Shown here one piece after another: positions 55,559 through 62,842 of a stretch of DNA of 64,000 nt. The position numbers and the translations under genes are program-made. The first letter of the stretch is position 1. Every line of letters begins with the position of its first letter. Source of the stretch: DASQYE01 sp035940775. GTDB lineage: Bacteria > Acidobacteriota > Blastocatellia > Pyrinomonadales > Pyrinomonadaceae. The notes under the pieces were generated by a model. That model had not been told where the DNA came from and made no database searches. It worked only from the letters and a program-made list of their open reading frames with translations. The stretch is taken from the NCBI GenBank assembly GCA_035940775.1, contig DASZEN010000056.1, positions 1 through 64,000 of the forward strand, read 5' to 3'.

Positions 55559-56851
55559 CTAGCTCGCGCGGCGCATCTGCCCGGCTGCCGCTTCCCCTTG
55601 CAGACCCTTCAAATGGTCTATGAAGCTGGAGGCGGCGCGCTTCGATAGCTCGTCCGTCTTGCAGCGCAGCACCGTCTGGCACTCTTCCTCGACATCAACG
55701 CCCGCCTCGCGCGCCAGCGCGCGGATCATGCCCAATTGCTTCGGCGTGACGAGGTCTGCCATAGACTTGGCGAGCGGATCGCGCGGGAACTGTCCCTGGG
55801 CGGCGGGAGCGCCCTCTTTCTCGATCACGTCCGACTCACGCTGGTAAAGCTCGCGGGCGATGCCGAATTTCACAGCCGCGCGTTTGAGCGCGTCGTGCTC
55901 GGCCTTCTTGATGCCCATCTCGCTCTCGGCAGTGCCCGTACCGACGCCCTCGCGTGTGACGCCGTCGATGGTGATCGCGGCCGTGACGGCCACCATGTCG
56001 CCGATCTGCGTAATGTTTCGCACGGAGTGCGACCAGCTCGGCGTGACGCGATCAAGAATATCGGCGACCGCGTGCCACTCTATGTACTCGACCATGTGCA
56101 AATTGCCGGAGCGGTCTGTCCAACCCTCGCGGGTCTTGACGATGTTCGGGTCGACCTGTTGTTTCAGTGCGCGCAGGGTATTGGTGAATGCCAGCGGAAC
56201 GACGGGCGCGACCGCTTCCGCTGTCGCCATCTCGATGGCCGTTTCCGGCACTTGCGCGATGGCGGTCTTCTCTTTGTGCTTGTTCATTTCATGCTCCTCA
56301 ATGTTTGTGTGTTTCGCGAGCGCGCGAACATTGGAGGCTTCGTCCGTGTTTTCAATCAGGGACGCGTCCGCCGTTGCTTCGTCGCGCTCCCGTTCGGAGC
56401 GCACGAGCCGTTCGGCCACGTTGATGGCCTTCTTGCCCGCACGCTTCTCGGATGCGTTTGTGTTCGTGTTGGGCTCGGCAGCAACAGCGGTCTCTGTCGC
56501 GTCCGCCGACGCTCCCAGGGGGGCGTCCGCCTTCTGCTCTACCGGCTGCTGCCTGGTGACTGCTTCCGTATTTTTCGCCAGAAGCGAATGCTTGACCGCG
56601 AGAATGTGCTCGCAGCGGAACGTGGCGTCAGTTGTCGCCTGCTCCTCGTATTCGAGGCAAGAGCAGCGAACCTTGCCCTGCTCATCACGCCAGACCTCGT
56701 AGCTGGACTTGCGTCCGCGCAGGGTCGGCGTGGCGACGCGAAAGCGGTCGCCTTCGCGCGTCACCAATCCCATCGCCGCGATGCCCTGCGCGCGCTTGTC
56801 ACGCATGATCGCTTTCTTGTCGGTGGTTGCAGTTGCTACGTTCGCTGACAT
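55559..56851 (-). CDS. SWIM zinc finger fused to Rad52/DdrA-like single-strand annealing protein
   Basis: 430 residues. N-terminal SWIM finger with C63-x-C65 ... C80-x-H82 (YEVWRDEQGKVRCSCLEYEE, then TFRCEHILAVK). A ~100-residue low-complexity acidic linker follows. Residues ~213-336 match the Rad52/22-DdrA annealing fold: YIEWHAVADILDRVTPSWSH, AVTAAITIDGVTREGVGTG and KKAEHDALKRAAVKFGIARE. A small C-terminal helical domain (PKQLGMIRALAREAGVDVEE) resembles tails found on phage and DdrA-type proteins. Such proteins anneal complementary single strands in recombination and repair. Internal ATG 56287 has GAGGAG with 6-nt spacing and would yield a 242-residue form without the SWIM part. Confidence 0.85.
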   Translation of the reverse strand: MSANVATATTDKKAIMRDKRAQGIAAMGLVTREGDRFRVATPTLRGRKSSYEVWRDEQGKVRCSCLEYEEQATTDATFRCEHILAVKHSLLAKNTEAVTRQQPVEQKADAPLGASADATETAVAAEPNTNTNASEKRAGKKAINVAERLVRSERERDEATADASLIENTDEASNVRALAKHTNIEEHEMNKHKEKTAIAQVPETAIEMATAEAVAPVVPLAFTNTLRALKQQVDPNIVKTREGWTDRSGNLHMVEYIEWHAVADILDRVTPSWSHSVRNITQIGDMVAVTAAITIDGVTREGVGTGTAESEMGIKKAEHDALKRAAVKFGIARELYQRESDVIEKEGAPAAQGQFPRDPLAKSMADLVTPKQLGMIRALAREAGVDVEEECQTVLRCKTDELSKRAASSFIDHLKGLQGEAAAGQMRRAS

Positions 56852-56878
56852 GGCTCTTATCCTCCAAAAAAATCCGGC

Positions 56879-57136
56879 TTAGGCCGCGCGCTCGGCGGGC
56901 ATCTCGTTAACGGCGCTGATGGGCTGCGCCGGTTGCGGCTTCGGCTGCTGCGGCGGTGCCGCGGCGCGCTCGTTCAAGCGCTGCTCCAGGTCTGCGATGC
57001 GCGCTTCCAACTGCTCCACGCGCCGCCCCTGTGCGTATACCGTCTTGAACAAACCGTCGAATGTCTCCCAGATATACTCGCTCACTTCGCTCTCGTTCCT
57101 TTGCTTTCTACAGGACTGCCCATCCGCCTGTTTCAT
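56879..57136 (-). CDS. Small coiled-coil protein, first gene of leftward unit
   Basis: 85 residues from ATG 57136; the frame is open further upstream to 57256 but a promoter at 57174-57146 puts the transcript start next to ATG 57136. Helical and coiled coil (YIWETFDGLFKTVYAQGRRV, EQLEARIADLEQRLNER), then a Pro/Gln/Ala tail. No family recognised. Located 27 bp before the SWIM-annealing gene and probably co-transcribed. An alternative start is GTG 57085. Confidence 0.6.
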   Translation of the reverse strand: MKQADGQSCRKQRNESEVSEYIWETFDGLFKTVYAQGRRVEQLEARIADLEQRLNERAAAPPQQPKPQPAQPISAVNEMPAERAA

Positions 57137-57147
57137 ACGTGAAACAG
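57128..57147. promoter_or_regulatory. Palindromic operator in the divergent control region
   Basis: CTGTTTCATACGTGAAACAG, with perfect 8-bp arms CTGTTTCA / TGAAACAG around TACG. It overlaps the -10/start region of the leftward promoter. The half-site TGAAACA recurs at 57840-57846 within the promoter of the ImmA/IrrE-like gene, and a partial site GTGAAA follows the rightward promoter (about 57224). Best candidate binding site for the XRE protein encoded at 57285. Confidence 0.6.
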
Positions 57148-57174
57148 TGTACCATTGTTCCCCCGTTGTTGCAA
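57146..57174 (-). promoter_or_regulatory. Leftward promoter of the SWIM-annealing operon
   Basis: On the minus strand TTGCAA (57174-57169), 17-nt spacer, TACACT (57151-57146). Transcription would begin near 57139, at most a few bases before ATG 57136. Confidence 0.6.
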
Positions 57175-57189
57175 GTATAAAACAAAGTC

Positions 57190-57218
57190 TTGCATCTAAA
57201 ATTTTACTGTGATATGTT
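57190..57218 (+). promoter_or_regulatory. Rightward promoter of the XRE regulator gene
   Basis: TTGCAT (57190-57195), 17-nt spacer, TATGTT (57213-57218), back to back with the leftward promoter (15 bp between the -35 boxes). Confidence 0.55.
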
Positions 57219-57284
57219 CTGGGTGTGAAATGGGCGCGACCAGCCTTTGAGGGCATAGTCTAGCGCGCCGAAAGGAGGCCATAA

Positions 57285-57701
57285 GTGGCACAATCAAAGA
57301 ATTTAGTGAACACAATCGAGCTTGGCCGCGCGATCCAGCGCAAGCGGCAGGAGCAGGGACTGAGCTTACGCGACGTGGCGGATGAGACGGGTGTATCGGC
57401 CTCTACGCTCTCGCGCATAGAGAACGGCACGGGCAAGCCTGATGCCGACAACATCGCTCGTCTGACCGCCTGGCTCGATGTCCCTATGGAGCGCATTATG
57501 GGCGGTCGTCAGGCGGACGGAGCTGACGCGGCGGTAGTCTATTTCCCGCACGAGTCGACGCCCGAGATCGTCGAGGCGCACTTGAGGGCCGACCGCAATC
57601 TCACGCCCGACACGGCCAAGGCGCTCTCGGAGTTGTTCCGCGTCGCTTACCAGCAGTTCAGCCATCCGGGCGAGGACACGCGCGGGCGTAAGCGCCGGTA
57701 A
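57285..57701 (+). CDS. XRE family transcriptional regulator
   Basis: 138 residues. N-terminal HTH_3: LGRAIQRKRQEQGLSLRDVA, DETGVSASTLSRIENGTGKP and DNIARLTAWLDVPMERIM, with the recognition helix SASTLSRIE. The C-terminal half has TPEIVEAHLRADRNLTPDTA, likely for dimerisation. GTG 57285 with AAAGGAGG at 57271-57278 (6-nt spacing). Located next to an ImmA/IrrE-like gene, the classic phage/ICE repressor-antirepressor arrangement. Likely represses the divergent promoters through the palindrome at 57128. Confidence 0.9.
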   Translation: MAQSKNLVNTIELGRAIQRKRQEQGLSLRDVADETGVSASTLSRIENGTGKPDADNIARLTAWLDVPMERIMGGRQADGADAAVVYFPHESTPEIVEAHLRADRNLTPDTAKALSELFRVAYQQFSHPGEDTRGRKRR

Positions 57702-57838
57702 GGCAGACCGTTACGGGGCGCGAAGTCTAAAACAGTTTTGTCATCTTCCGACGGGAAGACGAATGGCCGCGTTGTAATCGTGCAGCGCGGCCATTTTGGC
57801 TTTCGCCCCGAGGGCAATGTTTCCGCTCCTCAAATAAA

Positions 57839-57867
57839 GTGAAACAACTGAAAGGGCAGGGTATAAT
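57839..57867 (+). promoter_or_regulatory. Promoter of the ImmA/IrrE-like gene
   Basis: GTGAAA (57839-57844), 17-nt spacer, perfect TATAAT (57862-57867). The -35 overlaps the TGAAACA half-operator. Start of transcription falls at about 57874, directly at the GTG 57875. Confidence 0.65.
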
Positions 57868-57874
57868 CTGAAGC

Positions 57875-58531
57875 GTGAGCGAACAGGTCTTGCCTCCGAC
57901 ACAGAAGGGACGACATTACGAATTGCGCGCGTTGGGTTTGCGCGAGTTCGCCGGGCTGCGTCATGACGACGAGCCGCTAGACCCGTTCGACCTCGCCGAT
58001 TTCGCAAAGCTGATGGTCGTGGATTTCGAGAAGATACAGGGACTTTCGGAAGAGACGCGCCTGCACCTGCTGGGCACGGGCTCTAATGCGTGGTCTGGCG
58101 GGACGTGCTCGCGTCCGCTGCCGAACGGCTGGCGACTCGTCATCCTCAACCCGCGTCACGGCGTCCAGCGCAACAACGCGACCTTGATGGAAGAGGTCTG
58201 CCACGTCTTTCTGGGCCACAAGGCGAATCGCCTGCACATCATCGCGGAGAACAAGCAGGGCAAGACCGTTTCGCGCGACTATAACGACGACGATGAGGAG
58301 GCCGCTTATGCGGTCGGCGCGGCGGCCCTGGTTCCTTTCACGGCGCTGCGCCGCTTCGTGCTCAAGGGCAAGACCTCCAAAGAGATCGCGCAGCACTTCA
58401 ACGTCAGCCGCGAGCTGGTCGAATATCGCATGAAGGTGTCGCGCCTCTGGGCCGAGTACAAGACGCGGCACGCGGAAGAGCTGCGGCAACGCTACGAGCA
58501 GAACGGCTACGGACGCGTCGCCCGCGCCTGA
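57875..58531 (+). CDS. ImmA/IrrE-like protein with C-terminal HTH-like segment
   Basis: 218 residues. LRLHLLGTG-type region (TRLHLLGTGSNAWSGGTC), then LVILNPRHGVQRNNATLMEE and VCHVFLGHKANRLHI, matching the core of COG2856 ImmA/IrrE metallopeptidases. The HExxH motif reads EEVCH, so the first zinc histidine appears replaced, with another His in FLGHK. The end, KTSKEIAQHFNVSRELVEYR, is HTH-like, as in several proteins of this family. Such proteins cleave or antagonise XRE repressors; an XRE gene is 173 bp upstream. GTG start with no ribosome-binding site, consistent with leaderless translation. Confidence 0.78.
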   Translation: MSEQVLPPTQKGRHYELRALGLREFAGLRHDDEPLDPFDLADFAKLMVVDFEKIQGLSEETRLHLLGTGSNAWSGGTCSRPLPNGWRLVILNPRHGVQRNNATLMEEVCHVFLGHKANRLHIIAENKQGKTVSRDYNDDDEEAAYAVGAAALVPFTALRRFVLKGKTSKEIAQHFNVSRELVEYRMKVSRLWAEYKTRHAEELRQRYEQNGYGRVARA

Positions 58532-58533
58532 TG

Positions 58534-58605
58534 CGAAAGGAAAGGGGCGAGTACAAAAGCGGTTTTATTTAAAAGCGGTTTGCGGCCCCGCTTTCCTTTC
58601 GCCCC
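58534..58605. terminator. Hairpin after ImmA/IrrE-like gene
   Basis: GCGAAAGGAAAG (58534-58545) pairs perfectly with CTTTCCTTTCGC (58594-58605); a smaller repeat (AAAAGCGGTTT twice) lies inside. A CCCTTTTTGCC tract follows at 58618-58628. Possible weak terminator. Confidence 0.45.
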
Positions 58606-58659
58606 ATTGCCTGTTATCCCTTTTTGCCTTCGATCTGGTCTACCTTCAAAAAGCCTTCT

Positions 58660-59793
58660 ATGGAGCACCCTGGGCCGGACAAAGAGCGGCTGCGACTGCT
58701 TTGCGAAGAGATCAAAAGCCGCCTCGACTATCGTTCCTTTTATCAACATTACTGCCCGGAAGCGCGCGCCTCCGGAATGCGTCTTCACGCGCACTGTCCA
58801 ATACCGGCGCACGCGCACAGCGGCAAAGGAAATCCCAGTCTCTCGGTCGACCTCGCGCGCGGTCTCTTTCATTGCTTCTCGCGCGATGAGGGCGGCGACG
58901 CGATACGCTTTTACGAGTTGATGCACGACGCCACTTTCGCGCGCTCCGTCAGAGAAATGGCGCGCGCTCTCGGAGTGGGCGGCGCGCCGCAGGCTTCGCT
59001 CGCCTTTCGCGCCGCGCCTGACCCGGAGGCGCAGGAAGGCGCGCTTGAGGCGCTTCCGCCGCTCGCCACCGAGCGCACGCAGGCCGTGTGCGAAAGCTTT
59101 CTCGAAACGTGCCGCCGCGAGGATCAGACGGAAGGATTGAGTTACCTGGCGCGGCGCGGCATCGACGCCGCGACGATGATTCGGGCCGGGGTCGTCTACT
59201 TTCCGCGCCGCGCTTATCGTCGCGTGATGCGCAGCATGCTCGAAGGCTTCGCTCTGGACGAGCTACAGCGCAGCGGCCTCTTCAACGCGCAGGCCCACCT
59301 GACCTTTTATCGCCATCGATTATTGTTCCCTTTCTATTCTGAAGGGCGAGCCGTCTACTTGCAGGCGCGCACCACGGCCTCGGGCGTCGAGCCGCGCTGG
59401 CACAACATGCGCGGCGGAGTCCCCTCGCTCTACAACGCGGACGCGCTGGCACACCTCGTCAGCGGCGAGGTCGTTTACCTTGTCGAAGGCTTTACGGATA
59501 CGCTGACGCTGCTGGCTCATGGGTTTACGGCGGTCGGGCTGGTCGGTGCGGGCGGCTTCAGGGAGGAGTGGCTGGCGGTGCTGGCGCGCTTTCGCGTCGT
59601 CGCGGCGCTCGATGCGGATGCGGCGGGCGCACGCGCCACCGCGCGTTATCAGGAGATGTTCAGAGCGCGCGGGATAGGGCTCGCGCGCCTTGAGCTGCCG
59701 ACGGATGTCAACGATTTCTTCCGCCAACGCCCGTCGGCCGCGCTGGAGTTTGCCTTGATGACGGAGGCCGCGCTCGAAGGATCGGAATTATGA
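58660..59793 (+). CDS. DnaG-like primase with incomplete CHC2 finger and Toprim domain
   Basis: 377 residues from ATG 58660; the frame is open to a TTG at 58624. CHC2-like finger: HAHCPIPAHAHSGKGNPSLS then LFHCFSRDEGGDAIRFYEL; the last cysteine (HCFGCGEGG in typical DnaG) reads Arg here. A middle region (GLSYLARRGIDAATMIRAGV, HRLLFPFYSEGRAVYLQART) resembles DnaG. Toprim: VYLVEGFTDTLTLLAHGF and VVAALDADAAGARATARY with conserved Glu and D-x-D. It is much shorter than chromosomal DnaG (~600) and has no helicase-binding domain, as in phage or plasmid primases. Synthesises RNA primers if active. Confidence 0.85.
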   Translation: MEHPGPDKERLRLLCEEIKSRLDYRSFYQHYCPEARASGMRLHAHCPIPAHAHSGKGNPSLSVDLARGLFHCFSRDEGGDAIRFYELMHDATFARSVREMARALGVGGAPQASLAFRAAPDPEAQEGALEALPPLATERTQAVCESFLETCRREDQTEGLSYLARRGIDAATMIRAGVVYFPRRAYRRVMRSMLEGFALDELQRSGLFNAQAHLTFYRHRLLFPFYSEGRAVYLQARTTASGVEPRWHNMRGGVPSLYNADALAHLVSGEVVYLVEGFTDTLTLLAHGFTAVGLVGAGGFREEWLAVLARFRVVAALDADAAGARATARYQEMFRARGIGLARLELPTDVNDFFRQRPSAALEFALMTEAALEGSEL

Positions 59794-59809
59794 AGGGGCG
59801 GAAAAAGAG

Positions 59810-59877
59810 ACGCTGAACGGTTCGGATGAAAGCAGAGAGGGCTTTTGCGCCCCGGATTCATCCAAACCGTTCAGCGT
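59810..59877. terminator. 21-bp bidirectional hairpin between convergent genes
   Basis: Arms 59810-59830 and 59857-59877 (ACGCTGAACGGTT-C-GGATGAA with TTCATCC-A-AACCGTTCAGCGT) pair at 20 of 21 positions. It separates the rightward primase gene from the leftward trypsin-like gene; no long T-run on either side. Confidence 0.65.
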
Positions 59878-59950
59878 TCATCTCAGGATCAGGGACGGCG
59901 CTTTTCGTCCTCAAGGATTAGGAATCGCGCCTTGCCTGATGGTTGGATTG

Positions 59951-61051
59951 TTAGAATGTGACGAACGGATCGGTATCGATGCGTTTGACGCGGATGCCGT
60001 CTATGGTGCGCGGCAGCGTCGGCCTGCCGCCCGCTGTGCGGTCAACGTAGATGACGATGACGGCTTCGGACGAGTCTGCATCCGATTGGCCCACGCCGAC
60101 GCCGATCACAGACGGACGCGACATCAGGTCGTTCCTGCGCGCTTCGAGCACCTGTGTCGCACGCTGGGCGGCTTGTTCCGGTAACTCGCGCATTTGGCCT
60201 CCCGTTGCGGAAGTTGTACCACCTGTCGCCGCCGCTGTGGTTGTGCTGCATGTAGTGCCGACGAAGCTGAGCGTTCTGCCGAGCGCCGCGCCCGTCTTGG
60301 TGAGAACTTCGCCAATCGGGTTGGCTATGGTCGAAGTGCTGCTTCCGGCGAAGAGCAGGGCGACCGGCTGGTGACAGGAGTTGTTGGTTACGATCAGCGA
60401 GCCGGAGTCGCCACCGGCGCTGAAGGTCGAGCTATTGATAATCACCTGGTTGGTGTAGGAAACGCCTGTTCCACGGTTACTGCCGCACTCGATGGGGTAC
60501 TTGACGGTGACGCTCGTGTTTATAGATGAGATAGAGCCCGTCTGAAAGCCCGTGGTGCGTCCGCTCTTGGCGACCGAGAGGCCGACTGCCGGGGCTCTCA
60601 CGACGCTGCTCGGAACGCCTATGTCCTCGATGTAGCCTGTCGAGTCCATCAGGCCCGGCCTCAGTTGAGCGATGGCAGCGTCAACATTTGTGCCGAGCTT
60701 TGGCGCGACCGTGAAATCCGCGACGATGGTGGCAACCTGGCAGTTGCTGTCGATCATGCCCGGCTGGGAAATATCATCTCCGGGGGTCGCCTTGTCTCCG
60801 ATTGCCAGCACGTGGTTATTGCTCAGAATGTAGTTGACGCCAGCACTGTCTTTGACGAGCGAGCCGAGCGTGCCGCTGCAACAGTATAGCCTGCTGATGT
60901 CCCTGATGTTACCGCCAGAAACGCCAAAATGCAGATTGCGAACCCGGTGATTAGGTCCGTTATCCGCCGAACTGGGAGAAGTCAGCAACGGTGCTCCGAT
61001 GAAGAAGGCGAGCAGGGCGCTGACAAGCGCGAAATACCTGAAATTCTTCAT
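59951..61051 (-). CDS. Secreted trypsin-like serine peptidase
   Basis: 366 residues from ATG 61051 (ATG 61084 also in frame). Signal peptide YFALVSALLAFFIGAPLLTS. Chymotrypsin-fold triad: H80 (YILSNNHVLAIG), D114 (TNVDAAIAQL) and S206 (SAGGDSGSLIVTNN). Resembles Nal1-like bacterial peptidases. After a Thr/Gly linker (about 285-305), a ~65-residue C-terminal domain (PSVIGVGVGQSDADSSEAVI then VDRTAGGRPTLPRTIDGIRV) of unknown role. Probably exported to the periplasm or outside. Six or so cysteines suggest disulfides. Confidence 0.85.
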   Translation of the reverse strand: MKNFRYFALVSALLAFFIGAPLLTSPSSADNGPNHRVRNLHFGVSGGNIRDISRLYCCSGTLGSLVKDSAGVNYILSNNHVLAIGDKATPGDDISQPGMIDSNCQVATIVADFTVAPKLGTNVDAAIAQLRPGLMDSTGYIEDIGVPSSVVRAPAVGLSVAKSGRTTGFQTGSISSINTSVTVKYPIECGSNRGTGVSYTNQVIINSSTFSAGGDSGSLIVTNNSCHQPVALLFAGSSTSTIANPIGEVLTKTGAALGRTLSFVGTTCSTTTAAATGGTTSATGGQMRELPEQAAQRATQVLEARRNDLMSRPSVIGVGVGQSDADSSEAVIVIYVDRTAGGRPTLPRTIDGIRVKRIDTDPFVTF

Positions 61052-61231
61052 AAACCAACCTTTCTCTAGTAGGTCATGCTCCATGACACACGAAGCGGGT
61101 TAACATTTTGAGATGGGAACCGGGGCTTAAGGCGCCTCTCTCTTTGTAATCGTTTCGGAGTTCTGGCCGGTCGCCGCAGGCTCAGACCGTACTGCGGCAT
61201 CAAGTCCTGTAAGGACGGATTTGATAAACTG

Positions 61232-61260
61232 CTTTTACGCTAAAACAGTCGGCGAGTCAA
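61232..61260 (-). promoter_or_regulatory. Candidate promoter of trypsin-like gene
   Basis: Minus strand TTGACT (61260-61255), 17-nt spacer, TAAAAG (61237-61232). Gives a leader of about 170 nt to ATG 61051. Confidence 0.5.
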
Positions 61261-61384
61261 TGGATTTTTGTACTAAATTACGTGGACCGTGCCCGCGCGC
61301 CCCTTACCGACTGTGCCGAGCGCGCCCCCCATGCCGCCTTAATCCTGCCAGCCTTTCCCCTTAGCCCTTTGCCAACCGAGCGGG

Positions 61385-61390
61385 TATAAT
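61385..61390 (+). promoter_or_regulatory. -10 element for the GAF/PP2C gene
   Basis: Perfect TATAAT at 61385-61390 (CGGGTATAATC, like that of 57862). No clear -35 at the proper distance. The ATG is 62 bp downstream. Confidence 0.5.
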
Positions 61391-61452
61391 CAAGCCCAGA
61401 CCCTCGCCGCGAACCTATTGTAGAGAGAGAGGCGAGCCTGTCAGAAAAGATT

Positions 61453-62763
61453 ATGGTTGAGCCGATAAGAGAGGCTGTGGCGCCGATGATGGGCCTGACG
61501 GTGACGGACAAGCTGCGCCTGCTGTTGGACATTACCAAGAAGATCAGCAGCTCTTTGAATCTACAGGACGTGCTGAACCTCGTGATGGATACGCTCGACT
61601 CGCTGATCCCGTATGATGCCGCCGGAATCTATATCATCAGATGCGATAAGCGCCGGAATACCGAGGGCGAGGTGACGGAATCGACCTGCGTTTTTCGCAC
61701 CGAGGCTTTGCGCGGTTACGACATAGACGAACTGCGCGATGTGCGTCTCAAGATGGGCGAGGGCATCATCGGGCGTGTGGCCGTCTCGGGCGAGCCCATT
61801 ATCTCGCCCGACGTGCATAATGATCCGCGCTACGTCAACGCGCGCCCTGAGACGAGGTCGGAGATGGTCGCCCCCATCATCTCGAACCACGAGGTGATAG
61901 GCGTTTTCGATCTTGAAAGCGATCAGTTGAATGCTTACACGGAGGACGACTTGCAGTTGCTGCTGCTGCTCGCCTCGCAGGTCGCCATCATCATCGAGAA
62001 AGTTATGCTCCACGAGCAGTTGATCGAAAAGAAGCGGCTCGAAGGGCAGCTCGAAGTCGCGCGCGAGGTTCAACTAGAGCTGCTCCCGGCCTCAGACCCG
62101 AAGCTCGAAGGCTTTGACATCTGCGCCTACAACTTTTCGACCGAAGAGGTGTCGGGCGACTACTACGACTGGGTCAGTATCTACGAGGATCAGATCGGCC
62201 TCGTGATTGCGGACGTTTCGGGCAAGGGAGTTCCGGCGGCCCTTTTGATGGCCTTCCTGCGCGCGAGCCTTCGCGCCGCGATTCACATAGGCTACGCGCC
62301 CCATATCTCTATGTCGAAGGTGAACTACCTGCTCTGGGAGTCAATCGAGCGCAACCAGTTTGTGACGGCCTTCTACGCCGTGCTCGACGCCTCGAACAAG
62401 ACGCTGGCCTATACCAACGCCGGTCACAACCCCCCGATCATGATGGACGCGGACGGCACGGCGCGTTTCATAGAGCGCGGCGGACTGCCGCTCGGGATGT
62501 TCAGAAACACGCGCTATTACGAGTATTACCTGGCGATTGAAACGGGACAGACGCTCGTCCTCTATACGGACGGGGTGACGGAGGCGATCAACGCCGGGGG
62601 CGAGGAGTACGGGCGCGACCGTTTGGAGCAGATCGTGCGCGAGGGACGCTCCTTGAGCGCCCGCGCCATGATCGATCTCATATATCGGGACATACTGCGC
62701 TGGACGGACGGGCGCGGGTCGCATGACGACATGACCTTTTTTATAATCAAGGCCAATTACTGA
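61453..62763 (+). CDS. GAF domain plus SpoIIE/RsbU-type PP2C phosphatase
   Basis: 436 residues. GAF domain about 20-180 (DVLNLVMDTLDSLIPYDAAG, KMGEGIIGRVAVSGEPIISP, APIISNHEVIGVFDLESDQL), a short coiled coil (ARE VQLELLP region near 195-210), then a PP2C-type phosphatase 215-436: EVSGDYYDWVSI, LVIADVSGKGVPAALLM, YTNAGHNPPIMM, LVLYTDGVTEAINA and GSHDDMTFFII, with the metal-binding Asp residues intact. Such RsbU-like enzymes dephosphorylate STAS antagonists in response to signals sensed by the GAF domain. The STAS gene at 41248 is a possible substrate. ATG 61453. Confidence 0.93.
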   Translation: MVEPIREAVAPMMGLTVTDKLRLLLDITKKISSSLNLQDVLNLVMDTLDSLIPYDAAGIYIIRCDKRRNTEGEVTESTCVFRTEALRGYDIDELRDVRLKMGEGIIGRVAVSGEPIISPDVHNDPRYVNARPETRSEMVAPIISNHEVIGVFDLESDQLNAYTEDDLQLLLLLASQVAIIIEKVMLHEQLIEKKRLEGQLEVAREVQLELLPASDPKLEGFDICAYNFSTEEVSGDYYDWVSIYEDQIGLVIADVSGKGVPAALLMAFLRASLRAAIHIGYAPHISMSKVNYLLWESIERNQFVTAFYAVLDASNKTLAYTNAGHNPPIMMDADGTARFIERGGLPLGMFRNTRYYEYYLAIETGQTLVLYTDGVTEAINAGGEEYGRDRLEQIVREGRSLSARAMIDLIYRDILRWTDGRGSHDDMTFFIIKANY

Positions 62764-62842
62764 AGAAAAACGAAAGGCGCGCCTCAAAAATCTCTGAGCA
62801 CGCGCCCGCCGCCTTGGTGAAATGTAAATGCTTTGTAAAACT

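Larger units (their letters stand above)
61052..61452. other. Divergent intergenic region between trypsin-like and GAF/PP2C genes
   Basis: 401 bp with two promoters annotated separately and nothing else I can support. No gene or structured RNA seen. Confidence 0.5.
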
